Positions 38,085 to 52,370 of a stretch of DNA of 64,000 bases are shown here, one piece after another. Where the stretch lies: contig NC_092577.1 in assembly GCF_037975245.1 (NCBI RefSeq), positions 3,619,501-3,683,500 of the forward strand, in the 5' to 3' direction. This stretch comes from Apostichopus japonicus. Its lineage: Eukaryota; Echinodermata; Holothuroidea; Aspidochirotida; Stichopodidae. Numbering within the stretch: position 1 is the first letter of the stretch; each line of letters starts with the position of its first letter. Position numbers and translations under genes: made by a program. The notes under the pieces were generated by a model. It was not told where the DNA came from. It saw nothing but the letters and a program-made list of their open reading frames with translations, and did no database searches.

Positions 38085-38555
38085 GGTTTTCATTTTTCAT
38101 AAGGGGGGGTGGGATCCCGGTGAATGATTATTGATATAGCATACATTTCAATGACAGACGTTAATTGACCCATCAAGTAGTTTGTTCTCTGACAGAAGAC
38201 TGACTTTGAAAATGAGCAAATAAGGCTTGAAACAGGAAATCAAATATTAATCAATCAAAGAATCTTACTAGTGTGACTAGTCTGACCAATTACATTCTAC
38301 TTTCAGCAACATTAAATCTGGTGTTTTCACTTTTCATAAAGAGGTGTTCCCGGTGAATGATTATTGATATGGTATACACTTTGATGACACACGTAAATGA
38401 CACATCAAATATGTTCGTCTCTGACAGAAGACTGAAGTTGAAAGTGAGAAAATAAGGCTTGAAACAGGAAATCAAACATTAATCAATAAAAGAATCGTAA
38501 CAGTGTGACTAGTCTGACCAATTACATTCTACTTTCATCAACATTAAATCTGGTG
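38085..38555. repeat. 233-bp tandem duplication
   Basis: TGAATGATTATTGATAT starts at 38,121 and 38,354; the two copies also share CTGACAGAAGACTGA, AAGGCTTGAAACAGGAAATC and GTGTGACTAGTCTGACCAAT. A third, partial relative is near 44,220. Confidence 0.85.
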
Positions 38556-38924
38556 TTTGCTGTAACTTAAATTGTGTTGCTGTAACTTGTAACAAATATC
38601 CCCCACGATAGAGCCAGGGCACGGAATCTAGAAAAAGTGACCCCATTCCCTTACATTGAAAGTGTAACCGTATGGTCTCCATTTTCAGGCCATATTTCAA
38701 AACCTGACCAATAAAGCCGCATAAAGCAAATGATGAAAGATCTCGATAAAAAAATTAGAATATTATTAATGATATGCACCCTTTAACAAACTTTATTAGT
38801 GACATGTTATTCTCAGAAATAATGAAAAGATACCCTCTCCCTTCACAAAACGTTTTTTCTACATTAGGCCACTCTCTGCTTTTCAGCACAAACAATTGTC
38901 ATTAGCGTTTGTCTTGCAACAGGT

Positions 38925-39960
38925 CTGAATACTATTGACTGTTAGGCCAAATGGTTAGAAGTAACGCTATATTATTTAACCTTACCTATCATACCATAAC
39001 GTAGCAGTCCAAATGTACCTCAGAGGTGTGACGGCAATTCTGATGCAGCTGTCATATCCAAAACATTCACTAATTTTTCATTGGTTTGGAAATGAAAAAT
39101 AAACTCAAAATCCTCTTAACGTTGGTCGGTAATTCAACTAACCGGTATTATAGACAACATGTATTACCGCACACGTTACAGTAACGTGTAAAAGGAAGCA
39201 TACTATTGACTCAAGTGCAAGAAGAGAGTGTGGCGCTCTGTACAATTTAGTTAAGTTTGCCATTTGTGTAAAACGTTGTCATTAACGTAACGCATTGCGA
39301 GTATGTCCGGATTATTTTATCTGTCAATACCATTTCTTATTGGGGAAGGGTGCGAGTGAGGAATGGCGAAAATGTCAATAGGAAACCATACCATTAGACA
39401 GCTTCTAAATTTCAAATGTTATTAGTACTTGAGTTGATTAATTGGGTCAAGATTAGAACTGACATACATAAAGTTACTCTAATATATAAGGTAATGTCAT
39501 GCCTTGTTGACATCATATGCTCACTTCCAGCTTGACTTACTGTGACCATGACAATCGCAACCCTACGTACAAGAGCCATCAATGCCCACAAACCTGGAAC
39601 TATTATTAACTATTTCGAACATCAGTTGAACGTTGGCTAACGCCAACGGTATCATTTCTTTCCCAAACGCAATGTACATTGTGACATGGTTATATAACTT
39701 CCATTGTGTTTCGTCGCAAACGTGGCATTTCCACCCCCTGATCATGACCCCTCCATTGCCAATCCACCCCCTAAATTAAACATGGTAAAACAAAACAGGT
39801 TCTCCCTGAAGTCTTAATTTCCTTTATTTGAGTATACTTACTATATCTGCGAGTTTCGCCCCTGGACCTTCACTCTTGCCTACATTATACCTCGTGTGTA
39901 TACTGCACTCTTATACAACTACACTGTACAGTTGAAACTATAAAGCAATTTGCCGCTTGA
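38925..39960. repeat. Dispersed block R, copy 3, with the extension shared with copy 1
   Basis: 38,925-39,430 matches the TRIM A upstream blocks at 19,330 and 48,890; 39,440-39,960 matches 11,153-11,965. Probably the upstream block of pseudogene E. No ORF. Confidence 0.65.
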
Positions 39961-40204
39961 TTGGTGCTTGTTGTATTGTTTATCTCCTTATTGCTTGGTG
40001 CGGTCCAAATAATCAATATAATTGTTACTCTTAACTTCTACGTTCATTTCACTTGTGCATACTTTTCAATTAAACACTGGCCATTGCTAAAAAGGTCCAG
40101 GGTAACCGAACATTTCAAATTGTCAAAAAAAAGAAGTATTCCTTCATTGTCAACTCGGAGTCCTGTCTTGGTTTTGTGGATACATGAGGATTCTATTTTA
40201 TTCC

Positions 40205-40289
40205 ATCAATCCATCCATCTGTCCGTCCATCCGTGAGTCCGTCCGTGAATCCGTCCGTGAGTACGTTCGTCCGTCCGTCCGTCGTCGTC
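40205..40289. repeat. (CCGT)n-type microsatellite
   Basis: CCATCC/GTCCGTCC words running into the GAT array. Confidence 0.85.
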
Positions 40290-42020
<1,731 letters not shown>

Positions 42021-42029
42021 CTGGAACAG

Positions 42030-42540
42030 GAAGTTGTATCTAGAGTATCAATTTGGAACTGGAATATCGCATTGAATCTAAAGTATCCAGTTGGAGCTAC
42101 AATATTACGTAGAATTTAGAATATCACATCAAATCTGTAATATAAAGGAGAATCTAAAATATCACGTAAAATCTGGAACACCAAGTAAAATCTGAAATAT
42201 CAAGTTCTGTCTAGAATATAAAGTTGAATCTAGAATATAAAGTTGAATCTGGAATATGAAGTTGAATCTGGAATATGAAGTTGAATATGGAATATGAAGT
42301 TGAATCTAGAATATTAAGTTGAAATCTAGGATATCGAGTTGATCTTTGAATATCATATTGACTTTGGAATATGAAATTAAATCTGGAATAACACGTTGCA
42401 GCTGGAATATCAAGTTAAATCTGCAATATCAAGTTGCAGCTGGAATATCAAGTTGAATCTTGACTACCGAGTTGGATTAAGAACATCAAGTTGGATTTAG
42501 GATATCTCAATGGAACCAGGATATCAAGTTGGATATCAAT
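42030..42540. repeat. AAGTTGAATCTGGAATAT minisatellite
   Basis: About 25 imperfect copies of an 18-20-bp unit, best ordered at 42,230-42,320. Confidence 0.85.
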
Positions 42541-43063
42541 CAGGTAAGTACTGGCATGATGTAAAACTGGCAAACTTTAGTTTGATTTCACCAATAGAAT
42601 GGCTAGGAATAACATCCAAATTGAACTTGATATATGTAGGCCATTCGAACAATTCACGTACTATACATTACTTTAATAGTCACAACAAAGTATTTGGAAT
42701 GTTGGTCATTAATAGACTATATGTGTAAAGGTTCCCCGTATAAAAAGTGGCTATTAGGCCTATTAATTTTTCCTCTCCGTCGATGATCTTTTGGTTAGTA
42801 ATGTCGGCTTTTGTATACCAGAATGTCTTTTCTGATCGGGGATGAGTGTCCCCAAACAAACATATAACAAAAGTTATAGAAAACAGTTTTTTGTCTGTAC
42901 AGAGACTGTGGGGTGTCCAGTTTCCTCCTATATAACCTGGTTTTGTGAGTTTCTACGTTAATGTATTTCTTGATTCTTCCATGGTGATTATCTATCTCTT
43001 AATACTTAAGTCACATATCACAAGACTACACGTATGAACAGTGCTAGCATACCCTCTATACTA
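42541..43063. other. Unassigned
   Basis: No gene, repeat or conserved counterpart recognised. Confidence 0.4.
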
Positions 43064-43740
43064 TATATCTGGTAGTGTTATAGTGTGACCATAATTCAGA
43101 TGACAACAATTTGGTTGTTGCTGATCTGTAGCTACACATGTCGCCAAGCGATCAGCTAGCCAGTTGCTGATGACGTCACTAATACTCCTCTTATTGCATG
43201 AACCATCACGAATGTCATTAAGAAAGATTCCATCTGGCTGGCAAACAGTTGCTACTGTGTGACGAGATAGGAAACGACAGTACCGGAGAGGTATAATATT
43301 TCCCTTGTATAACCAGATCCAGATTTTTTCTGTTCCTTTGTTGGTTCTTATTTGTTGTTGACAGTGATGGGTCTGTTAGAACTATTTGTGGTACCAATGC
43401 ATACGATGTTGCAATCCCTGTTGAACCATTAATTTTCCAACCCAAAGATTTGATTCCTGTAACTTTAACATCAGACTTTTTCTGTTGCTAATAGTGAAGA
43501 TCATTTGGTTTTTATTTCTTATTACTGCTATATCTATAGCCAATTCATTTAATATTTCGTCCAAGTTTTTTTACTTTTCATATGACAGAGGTATAAATCA
43601 GTAGTGCTTTTGCCAGGTTCTGTTACTGTTACTTTCAGTTAGATTCGTGTAATGACATCGATCTCGTTAGGTAATTCATGAAGTTCACTTGCGTTATTAC
43701 TAAAATTACTCAATTTATCTCAATTAGTGTAAGTCTCTGT
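43064..43740 (-). pseudogene. TRIM-like pseudogene F
   Basis: Minus-strand fragment following the TRIM propeller and the start of the coiled coil. Plus-strand words ATCAGCTAGCCAGTTGCTGA, TGACGTCACTAATACT and GGAAACGACAGTACCGG line up in order with 16,560-16,720. Several frameshifts; no RING or B-box. It is more diverged than E. Confidence 0.7.
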
Positions 43741-45063
43741 TACTGTATTTCTGATATGATCACTCAGTAGTATACGTTTTACATATAACACACGTCATGA
43801 CAAACATCATGACATACGTCATGATAAATCGCTTTGAATCAGATATTGACGATGACCCACAGATGTAGTTTGATGTAGGGCACAAGCACATCCTGAGATG
43901 GGGAGGTGGTGGAGGTGCGAGGCAGGGCTCCAGGAGACCAAAGTGTTAGTAATATGCGACAAAATCAATATTGAAAGAGTCGGTTATTAGGAGGGTGAAA
44001 AAGTATTTTTCTCTTGCAAATGGGGTGCGCGTAGTGGGAAAGGAAAGAAAACTGATTTGATAGATCCAGATGGATAATGTTTATTAATAGGGTACTCTTC
44101 GATGATAGATAAAAGCGAAAATAAAAGTCTGTTTGTCACGGGAATAACACTAAATTTGAAGGTGAGAGGATTACGCTTGAAAAAAAGGAAATAAATTATC
44201 ATTGAATGATAGAATCGTAATAGTGTGACTAGTCCGGCCAATTTCATACTACTATACAACTTTCAGGAACCTAAATTCTGGTTAAACCTTACGGTTATGT
44301 TAGGCCTACTCGTTGTCAACAAAAACGCGTACGGTACTTTTGAAACAAATGTTACTCCAGATAGGGCCAGGGCAAGAAAGCCATACAACTTAATCCAACC
44401 TGAACCGCAGTCTCCTTACATCGAAACTAACCGTAAGGTCTACAGTATGTGAATATATCTCAAACCATCGAAGGCGGAGCTAACAATGAAATTTCATAGC
44501 TTCACTCGTGATTGACTGTGTTTGGGGCAATGTGCTTTTATACATGTTTTTATGTGTATTGATGAGCATTAAACAACAGTTCTTATGACATAATCTGGTG
44601 TCTCATCTCTACCGAAAATTCAGCTTAAAACTTTATAGACTTACATGAATTTTCTAGATTGAAAGAGGCATCAGCTTTGATAAGGGGTTGGGATGGGCCC
44701 TAGATGAGCCTGAATCGCGGTGGCTAGTGCTTTTGAAGTAATCCTACCGGCGGGGACAGTGTAGTGATTTGGTTGGTTTCTGGTGTAGTTTTAACTTGAG
44801 CCCTGGGCTGATATGTTCCGTTCTGTTGTATCCTCACGTTATCCCGCTATATTAAACATCAATATTTGCTGATAAAGTAGTACCATATAAAATATAAAAT
44901 ATCGTTCATTGTCCAACTGAGAACTGTTAGAGGAATATATACATTATGATTGCAAGTAATCTGCTTACATTCTCCTCATTTTAGCCCTGATATAACCTTT
45001 CGACATTCTGTGGAATGTATATCATACTTAATCCAACCAGTACTAGCAAAACATTTGATAGCT
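43741..45063. other. 3' flank of TRIM A2
   Basis: 43,745-43,940 repeats 36,710-36,900; 44,215-44,290 relates to the 233-bp repeat at 38,500. From about 44,330 it matches the flank of TRIM A1. No gene. Confidence 0.5.
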
Positions 45064-47250
45064 TTATTTAACTAACAGACCATAGGTGTAGACTTTTCCC
45101 GTATGATCAGTGGCTATCAGTACTTTCTCCTCCCCGTCTGCATCTAATATCGTCAAACATTCAGCATCCTTATCCACTGATCTTGTTGTTAGAAGTTGTC
45201 GGCCATCTTGACTGTACTGTACCAGGATACATTTCACCGGACCCGAGATTTGGGCTTTCCATAACATGTATATAAACTCCTTCTTCCCTGTACAGACATT
45301 GTAAGGACTCCAGTCACTTTCATCAACATCTGGTTTGGAAAATTCATACATAAGCTTACTCTCTGATCCGTCCATGGAGACTGCATAGGCTCCCTCACCA
45401 TCATAGTCACACACAAGGAGATTACCTCTATGTAAAGTGATATCATTCACATCTTTAATTACACCTGGTAGTGTCATGGAGTGACAGTACTTCAGCTGAT
45501 CAGTAAAAACATATATATCTCTGCCCTGACTACCAACAATGATGTGTTTGTTGACAGGATCAGTCGTTATACACTTCACTTTCAGATTTGCTGGCCGGTT
45601 TCCAATGACGTCACCAACATCCTTCGTGACAAATGATCCTTCACGAATATCATAAATACCGATTTCACCAGGAGTACAAGCTGTTGCAAGTTTGTGTGGA
45701 CAGAGAAAACAACAGTAGAGCCACACTAGTTCTGTTGATTTTATCCGATGCTGAGTTTCTAAATGTCCTCTCTTATTAAGGAGAGTGATGTGGTTAATTT
45801 CTCTACTACCACCTGTGATGACAATTTTACCATCCAAGGTACTTGTTATATCATCGATGTACCACTTTGTATAATGTTGGAACCCCTTAACTTTAACTAC
45901 AGGCTCTTCGTGTTCACTAATCGTTACGTTATCAAATAGATATTTCGATATGTCACCGATTATAAAATCAGATAAAGATTCTATATCTGAGAATTCCTTT
46001 TTCATTTCTTGTATCAGAGGTTCACATGCTTCTCTAATATCAGGGATACACTGAGCGTCTGCCCACTCGTCTTTGGATGCAATAATAGATGAAGTGATGG
46101 TTGTAAAGTTCTTGTAACGTTCAATAATCTGCTGACAATGATTTGATATTTTTTGAAGCTCATCCTTCTGTTGCTTTGTACGAATGTCTATATCTGCTGA
46201 CAATTCCTTTAAATTGTCATCTAACCTTTTGAGCTTCCCATTAACTCTTTCCTCTCGTTTATCGCATTTCGCATTGAAATATACAGACTCTTGATCATAC
46301 TTTCTTTCTGTTTCCTTTTTGATTTCTTCATATTTCTGTTTCACTTCACTCAACTCTTTTTCCTCCCTGACCCTTATTTGTAGTTTTTCATCATCCCTTC
46401 TGTTGTTTATATCCATCAAGCCATTTTCTCTTTCAGTAGTGACTTTTTTCTTATCATCTTTGAGTTTGCACAATAGTTGTTTGTGTTGGATTTTCAAAGT
46501 TTCCGTCTTTTCCGCGGTATTTTCAGACAGCTTTCCTATAGAAACTTCAATCTTTCCAGGTAACTCGTACAGCCTACTTTTCAGTAGGTTTATTTCAGTC
46601 AGTTTCGATTCAAGTAGAATTCTCTCATTACTTGCTAGTTCATTGACTTCATGTAGGTCATGCCCTTTGTGTTTGCTGTAGGTACACAGCACACAAACCG
46701 GTACATTTCTACATGTGCTACAACACAACTGGGCTTGTTGTTTCACATGAATATGGCACCTTGGGTCTTCCGTAAAGGCTGATAATTCTTCTAAAGTGAG
46801 GTTCATTGCTTCCGCGTTTGCTAATTTCAGTATGTTTGGTTCATGATCTTTAAGCATTCTACTGTCCTTGTGAAACTTGTAACATTGTTCACATAAAAAG
46901 TCTCCACATTTAAAGCAATATGCAAACACCTTATTTTTCTTTGAACAGCTAATACATTCCTTTAAGTCTCCGTTATTGACAGACTTTTGCAAGTTTAAGA
47001 ACTCAAGAACACTCTTCATGTGAAAGTCAGTCTTGAATCCATCCACTCCTTCCTTGGGTACTTGGCAGACTTGCTTACACATTGGACATTCGATGGTTCC
47101 ATCATTGCTTGCTTGGATGACTGTTTGCAAACATAGACTACAGTATCGGTGAAGACAGGGTAACATTTTTGGTTCGTTAAACTGATCCAAGCAAACAGAA
47201 CACTGGAAGAAGTTCTCCTTCATTTCCTTTATAGAGGTTGAGGTAGCCAT
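45064..47250 (-). CDS. TRIM gene A2: RING, two B-boxes, coiled coil, beta-propeller (728 aa)
   Basis: Paralogue of A1 with the same architecture. RING CSVCLDQF...LPCLHRYCSLCL...CPMC is complete, as are B-box 1 (CISCSKK...HKDS...H) and B-box 2 (CHIHVKQQAQLCCSTC...CVLC). The coiled coil is rich in K, E and Q. The propeller differs from A1 more visibly than the N-terminal half, for example TPGEIGIYDI and IIVGSQGRDIYVFTDQL. Predicted E3 ubiquitin ligase. Start placed at MATSTS; an extra ATG directly before it could equally serve. The ORF start at 47,331 lies upstream of the conserved acceptor and is rejected. The TAA stop sits inside an AATAAA hexamer. Confidence 0.9.
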   Translation of the reverse strand: MATSTSIKEMKENFFQCSVCLDQFNEPKMLPCLHRYCSLCLQTVIQASNDGTIECPMCKQVCQVPKEGVDGFKTDFHMKSVLEFLNLQKSVNNGDLKECISCSKKNKVFAYCFKCGDFLCEQCYKFHKDSRMLKDHEPNILKLANAEAMNLTLEELSAFTEDPRCHIHVKQQAQLCCSTCRNVPVCVLCTYSKHKGHDLHEVNELASNERILLESKLTEINLLKSRLYELPGKIEVSIGKLSENTAEKTETLKIQHKQLLCKLKDDKKKVTTERENGLMDINNRRDDEKLQIRVREEKELSEVKQKYEEIKKETERKYDQESVYFNAKCDKREERVNGKLKRLDDNLKELSADIDIRTKQQKDELQKISNHCQQIIERYKNFTTITSSIIASKDEWADAQCIPDIREACEPLIQEMKKEFSDIESLSDFIIGDISKYLFDNVTISEHEEPVVKVKGFQHYTKWYIDDITSTLDGKIVITGGSREINHITLLNKRGHLETQHRIKSTELVWLYCCFLCPHKLATACTPGEIGIYDIREGSFVTKDVGDVIGNRPANLKVKCITTDPVNKHIIVGSQGRDIYVFTDQLKYCHSMTLPGVIKDVNDITLHRGNLLVCDYDGEGAYAVSMDGSESKLMYEFSKPDVDESDWSPYNVCTGKKEFIYMLWKAQISGPVKCILVQYSQDGRQLLTTRSVDKDAECLTILDADGEEKVLIATDHTGKVYTYGLLVK

Positions 47251-47284
47251 CATCCTTGTTGAATATGTGTATTTGTCAGGCAGA

Positions 47285-47310
47285 TCTGTAAGTATCATTG
47301 TTTGAAAAAA
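47285..47310 (-). promoter_or_regulatory. 3' splice site of a 5'UTR intron, TRIM A2
   Basis: A long T run and TACTTACAG then ATCTGCC on the minus strand; same junction as A1 at 18,277. Confidence 0.6.
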
Positions 47311-48004
47311 AAAATGAAATGCGAGAATCAAAGATCAAATCAATCACTTTTAATATAATGTTTCCACCCGGTATGAGTTCTATGCTACTACGACTATGTT
47401 GCTACTGTTTGTGTGTTAATAGTTCAATACAATATTCTGAAGAATTTTGAAGCAGAGTTTACTGTGGTTTTCTGTGACGCAACCGGCCATATGTTTGACC
47501 AAATCGAGAGAACAAATTCGCCAACTGAATGAAGTTACTGTCATCTTATGACAATAGAGTTTGTAAATGGGTAGGAAATATGTGGGTCTTAATTCGTTGG
47601 GATTTCTCAGCAAAAAGTTAAGGATTTTCTTTTCTTTTGAAATGTTGCAATGAATTGATCGACACATAGTCCTCAATGCTAGTTATTAAATGATTGTAAA
47701 CAAGCACATCAACTTATACTTTTAAAGTGTATTTTGTGGTAGAAAATTTACGAGAATATAATCAAAATCTGAAAATTCTGCAGCTTCCAGAGATGGCGGT
47801 CTCTGAAACACTATTAAGGGACATGGTTACGAACACATCACATCCACAACAACCAATCCACCCCCCCCCCCTCCCTATCAACACAGAGACCCCCGTGGAT
47901 ACAACATATGTACAAGAATTCCGTTAGAACGTACCACCCTATAACTACATGAATATTCAGAACAATTTAAAGTACAGCAACAACTGCTCCAAATTTTTAC
48001 TCCA
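47311..48004. other. Upstream of TRIM A2, proximal part
   Basis: Matches 18,301-18,990 of unit 1, including a poly-C run near 47,862. No ORF conserved. Confidence 0.5.
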
Positions 48005-48628
48005 AATTTAAATTTACGGAAGTTTTTAACCAACGATATAGCTACAAAACTGGAATGTTCATTGATAATGCCCAGGCTTGACTACTGTAACTCCCTTTTA
48101 TTTGGCCTTCCTGAGTCTACGCTGAAAAAAAACTTCAAACTGTTCAGAATTTTCTGCCCAGTTAATATCATGTTCATCGCGTCATGATCACATATCTCCA
48201 GTACTTCAATCACTCCATTGGCTTCCAGTAAAACATATTGGTCAATTTATAAGCTCCTCTTCTTAACGTACAAATCACAACACTCCCTTCCCCCTGGTTA
48301 CATTACAAATTTAATTCCTCAGTATCATCCTCAACTCCAACTTCGCTCGTCTACAAAGTGTCTTCTTGCCACCAGCCATACCCCAAACACAAAGTTTTAT
48401 GGAGAAAGAGCCTTCATCTCTGCTGCACCTCTTCTCTGGAAAAATCTACCATCTTCAATTTGCAATGCACCATCGGTTGACTGTTTTAAGCGTCTCTTAA
48501 AAACTCATTTATTCCAACAATTTGCAGTGATTTGACTTGCATATTTGTGTACTTGTTCAAGCGCTTTGAGGCCTTTGCATAAAGCGCTCTATAAATATTT
48601 GCTTATTATTATTATTATATTATTTCAC
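48005..48628 (+). mobile_element. CR1-like LINE 3' fragment, unit 2 only
   Basis: Encodes PRLDYCNSLLFGLPESTLKK, SHISPVLQSLHWLPVKH, LLFLTYKSQHSLPPGYI, FYGERAFISAAPLLWKNLP and FKRLLKTHLF, the end of a CR1-type RT ORF, with frame changes. The 3' end has AAGCGCTCTATAAATATTTG and a (TTA)n tail. The matching site in unit 1 (about 19,010-19,085) lacks it. Confidence 0.85.
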
Positions 48629-50440
48629 TTTGACGAGTGGGGTGTATTTAACCTTTGTACCGTATAGGTTGTATTGTATTTGTGTATAATCTCACACAGT
48701 TGTTGTACTGAAGGTTTGCGTCATGTACGTGGAAAAATTGCAGAATACCCCGTAACTCACACACACAGGGCTGGTTAATAAGGACAATATATTAGTTACA
48801 ATAGGGACTCATTTTTCATTCAAGAGGGTATTCTGTAATAAACCTATTAACTTGATAACGATTACAATATAAGCAATATACATTTTGGCAGTTTAATATC
48901 CGAGGTGTATCTTGAAACAGGTCTCAATACTATTGACTGTTAGGCTGTATGGTTAGAAGTAACGCTATATTATTTAACCTTACCTATCATACCATAACGT
49001 AGCAGTCCAGAGGTACCTCAGAGGTGTGACGTCAATTCTGATGAAGCTGTCACATCCATAATATTCACTAAGTTTTCATTGGTTTGGAAATCCAAAATGA
49101 GCACAATGTCCTCTAAAAGTTCGTTGGTAATCCACCCCAGAACTGGAACTTACTGGTATTATATACAATGTGTATTACTAAACTACACACACTGTGCAGT
49201 AACTTGTAACAGGAAGCACACAAAGTACTCTGGTGCTAGATAGTTGGTGGTGCTATGTACAAATTAAGTTTAGTGTGCTCACCTGTAGAAGGGAGGAAGC
49301 CATTTGAGTAGAAAAGTTGTCATTAACGAAACGCAATGCGATTATGTCCGGATTGTGTATCTGTTCATACCATTTCATATTGAGGAAGGGTGCGAGTGAG
49401 GAATGGCAAAAATGTTAATAGGAAACCATACCATTTGACAGCTTCTAAAATTATAATGTTATTAGTACTCGTTTTTATTATTACCTATCTGAAAGTAAAT
49501 CACGAATTTAACGAATAAACTTAGATCTACAAAATTACGAATTTTGGGTATATTTCCTCCCCTTCCGGTGATTTTGTTTTTATGTGATATTATTGCAAGG
49601 TTGGAGAATTTGGAAATAGTATAGTCTTACCATCATGTGCACGATTATTTTTTAAGGGGGGGGGGGGAAGCGTGCGAGGCCTGGTGCCTCGAGACTTCCC
49701 CTCGGCCCTCTAAACCCCTTGACATGTAACCATAATTTGTATCACTATATATAGCATGATTTTTGGGGGACACACAATTTAAAAGCGACCTTTCTTGATA
49801 ACTAGAAAACAGGACAAGCTACACGAAACAGGCAACTTTAGATCAAAGTTCTATGTTGTTCATATTGCTGGTATTGTTTTGTTGCTGTTGTGTTCAAAAA
49901 TCAAATACAAGTTCAAATAGAGTATAAAAAGCCTATGCAAAAAAGGGGAATCGAAACAAAGTGTGGCTATCTAAACAGGATGTTAATCCAAAATCTCATT
50001 TTCGTCCTTGTTATACCGTATATCAAGACAGAAATTATTCACAAAACACTGTTGTTGTTACTAAATCGAAATACGCCACGATCATTTGAACCACCATGTC
50101 TCTGAGTTACTCGTCCTGCTTGTCAGTAGGTTGTTGCTACTACCAGGTTTATGACTTCTCTTAACGCCAATCCCAATCCATTAGTTGCTCTAACGCCGCC
50201 CCACTCCATCCCTGCCGACAAGTCTATGAGTTACCCAGTACACCCATATTCAATAGGGTTCCACCATCTTGCTCATAAATCGAATTATTACCTTTTCCTA
50301 TGAGTTAGTTTAAGCCCATCACACTAGACCCTTCCCAATCGTACCACAACTCCCACTCCCGCCAGCAACATCCATCTCACTGGCACCCCACCGAAACGCA
50401 CCGGCACCCCATCTGCACCCCGCTCCCACCTGCACCACAG
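48629..50440. other. Upstream of TRIM A2, distal part, with block R copy 4
   Basis: Matches 19,080-20,730. Block R copy 4 is at about 48,890-49,550. A poly-G run lies near 49,656. No gene. Confidence 0.5.
48890..49550. repeat. Dispersed block R, copy 4
   Basis: Same content and order as copy 2 at 19,330-19,995. Confidence 0.7.
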
Positions 50441-52155
50441 GTTTAGATTCTGTGCGTGCGTAATGAGTTATAACAAAATTAGATATAGGATAAACTTTAT
50501 TAAGAGCTAATATTTAACTGAACTCCGAGCTGAATATACCGTCAGAACTCTTCTTTGAGTGCTTGTTAACATCATATGGGACCCTACGGCAACGTATGCT
50601 TGCCTCCACCCCCCACCCGACCCCCTCCCCAACCCCCAACGGAACGCAAATCCTTCTTAAGGTTAGTCATATATTACGATCAAAACCCGTGTAACATCAA
50701 CTAGTATGAATGTCATTAATAGACCGTTCCATTTATCTATTAGGTTAAGAAATATGAAAATTTCCGTCGAACCTTTAAAACAAAACAAATACGAGATGGA
50801 TATTGCTTGCTAGAGGTTTTTTCGGATAGGGCTGGCTTTCTGGCAATATAATTCGTTGTATACTGAATGAGAATTTGATAGTATTGTGAAAGGAGTCTGG
50901 ACTAAACGTTTTGTACTTTTTGCGGTATAGGGAGAGACACAACATGGAGGGGTGCTTGAACAAAACTAAGCGTTAAAGTAATAACGAGAAAACGACTGTA
51001 GTGTTAAACCTCGTCTCTCATACCAGCAGCTGCAAAAGTATATATTCCTGCTTTTGCTGATCAGTTACAAAACACTTGGAAATAATAAGTCCTAAGCTCG
51101 GTAGAGATAGGCTATCATATTTACCTATGAGACATTACTCATGGGAATTTTTCATAAGACACGGTATGCTTATCTCGATCAGCTATGTGTGCATGTATAC
51201 TTGGACTGTCATTTGGTAAGGACTGTTTTCCGGTAGTTCATGAATGAGAAAACTTTTTTAACAAGGTTACTACGGCGAGAGACATCAGTTTGCACACAGT
51301 TACCTCCATTGATTACATAGCACTTTATTAATGTCAAGGGTCAGAAGATGCGAACGTGCAAAACAACATTGAGCATCGCACTCAACTTTTGCGATGTAAC
51401 TAATGGCCCCTTTACGTTTACTACGTGTATACATAGCATAAAAAGCCGAACTCGTCTTAAGATCCATTCCCGGCAATAAATGGGTTTTTATCAAATGAAG
51501 CCTAGTTACACGGAATGTAAGCTACTGCAGCCCCCGGTGACTGACACCTCTACTTAAGCAGCGGCTATAAATGGATCTCCACCAAATAAGGAATGGATTA
51601 CACAGTCGAGTCAGCGAATTACCAAACGAGGAAACCTTACATCTACCAAGAATTTGTTGTTAATATTTTTCTTTCAGTTATCCTAAAAACTACTATTCAA
51701 GATAACTTAAAATCAATATCAAATCAACTGTAGAATCAGTTTAACTTTACAAATTAAAGGTCGTTTCCATAATAAATGTTATATTAACGTGAATACACCA
51801 GAGAAAAAAATGTTTATTTTTCCACCTAAGTATGTTTTTGCACGTGCTTATCGATGTTGATATTTATTTTACACCTTTCAACTTTCACCTCTTAAAAGGG
51901 AACAGGTCTTATCTTTTAGTGGCTGATAATATCGCCCCTTAAAGAGAAGGGATTATAAACTTATAGTAGCCAGTTTTTCGTTTTTACGTATAAGTATATA
52001 CTTAACTCTATCGCAAATTTTACAAAACTACCAGCCTAAAGGGATGGTGAGAAACGAGGACCCGAGAACAGATTTGGAATGGTTGGCAGGGAGGGGGAGG
52101 GGAGGGGGGAGGGGTTGCAGGAGTCAGGAGCCATGTTTACTTGTGTATTAATATT
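50441..52155. other. 1.7-kb stretch present only in unit 2
   Basis: Inserted between sequences that adjoin in unit 1 near 20,735. I find no coding pattern, terminal repeats or tail that would name it. Contains a G-rich run at about 52,085-52,115. Confidence 0.4.
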
Positions 52156-52157
52156 GC

Positions 52158-52370
52158 CGTTATTGTATGTCTATTAACCTAGAACCAATCTCCTTATTCT
52201 CACTCGCTAGTTATTGTATGTCTATTAACCTAGAACCAATCTGTCTATTCTCACTCGCTAGTTATTGTACGTCTATTAACCTAGAACCAGTCTCCTTATT
52301 CTCACTCGCTAGTTATAATATGTATATTTACCTAGAAACAATCTCCCAATTCTCACTCGCTTTATCACTT
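52158..52370. repeat. 51-bp tandem repeat, 4 copies in unit 2, 1 in unit 1
   Basis: Unit around TCTATTAACCTAGAACCAAT and TTCTCACTCGCTAGTTAT. In frame it repeats every 17 residues (INLEPISLFSLASYCMS). Unit 1 has a single related copy near 20,740-20,800. Confidence 0.85.
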
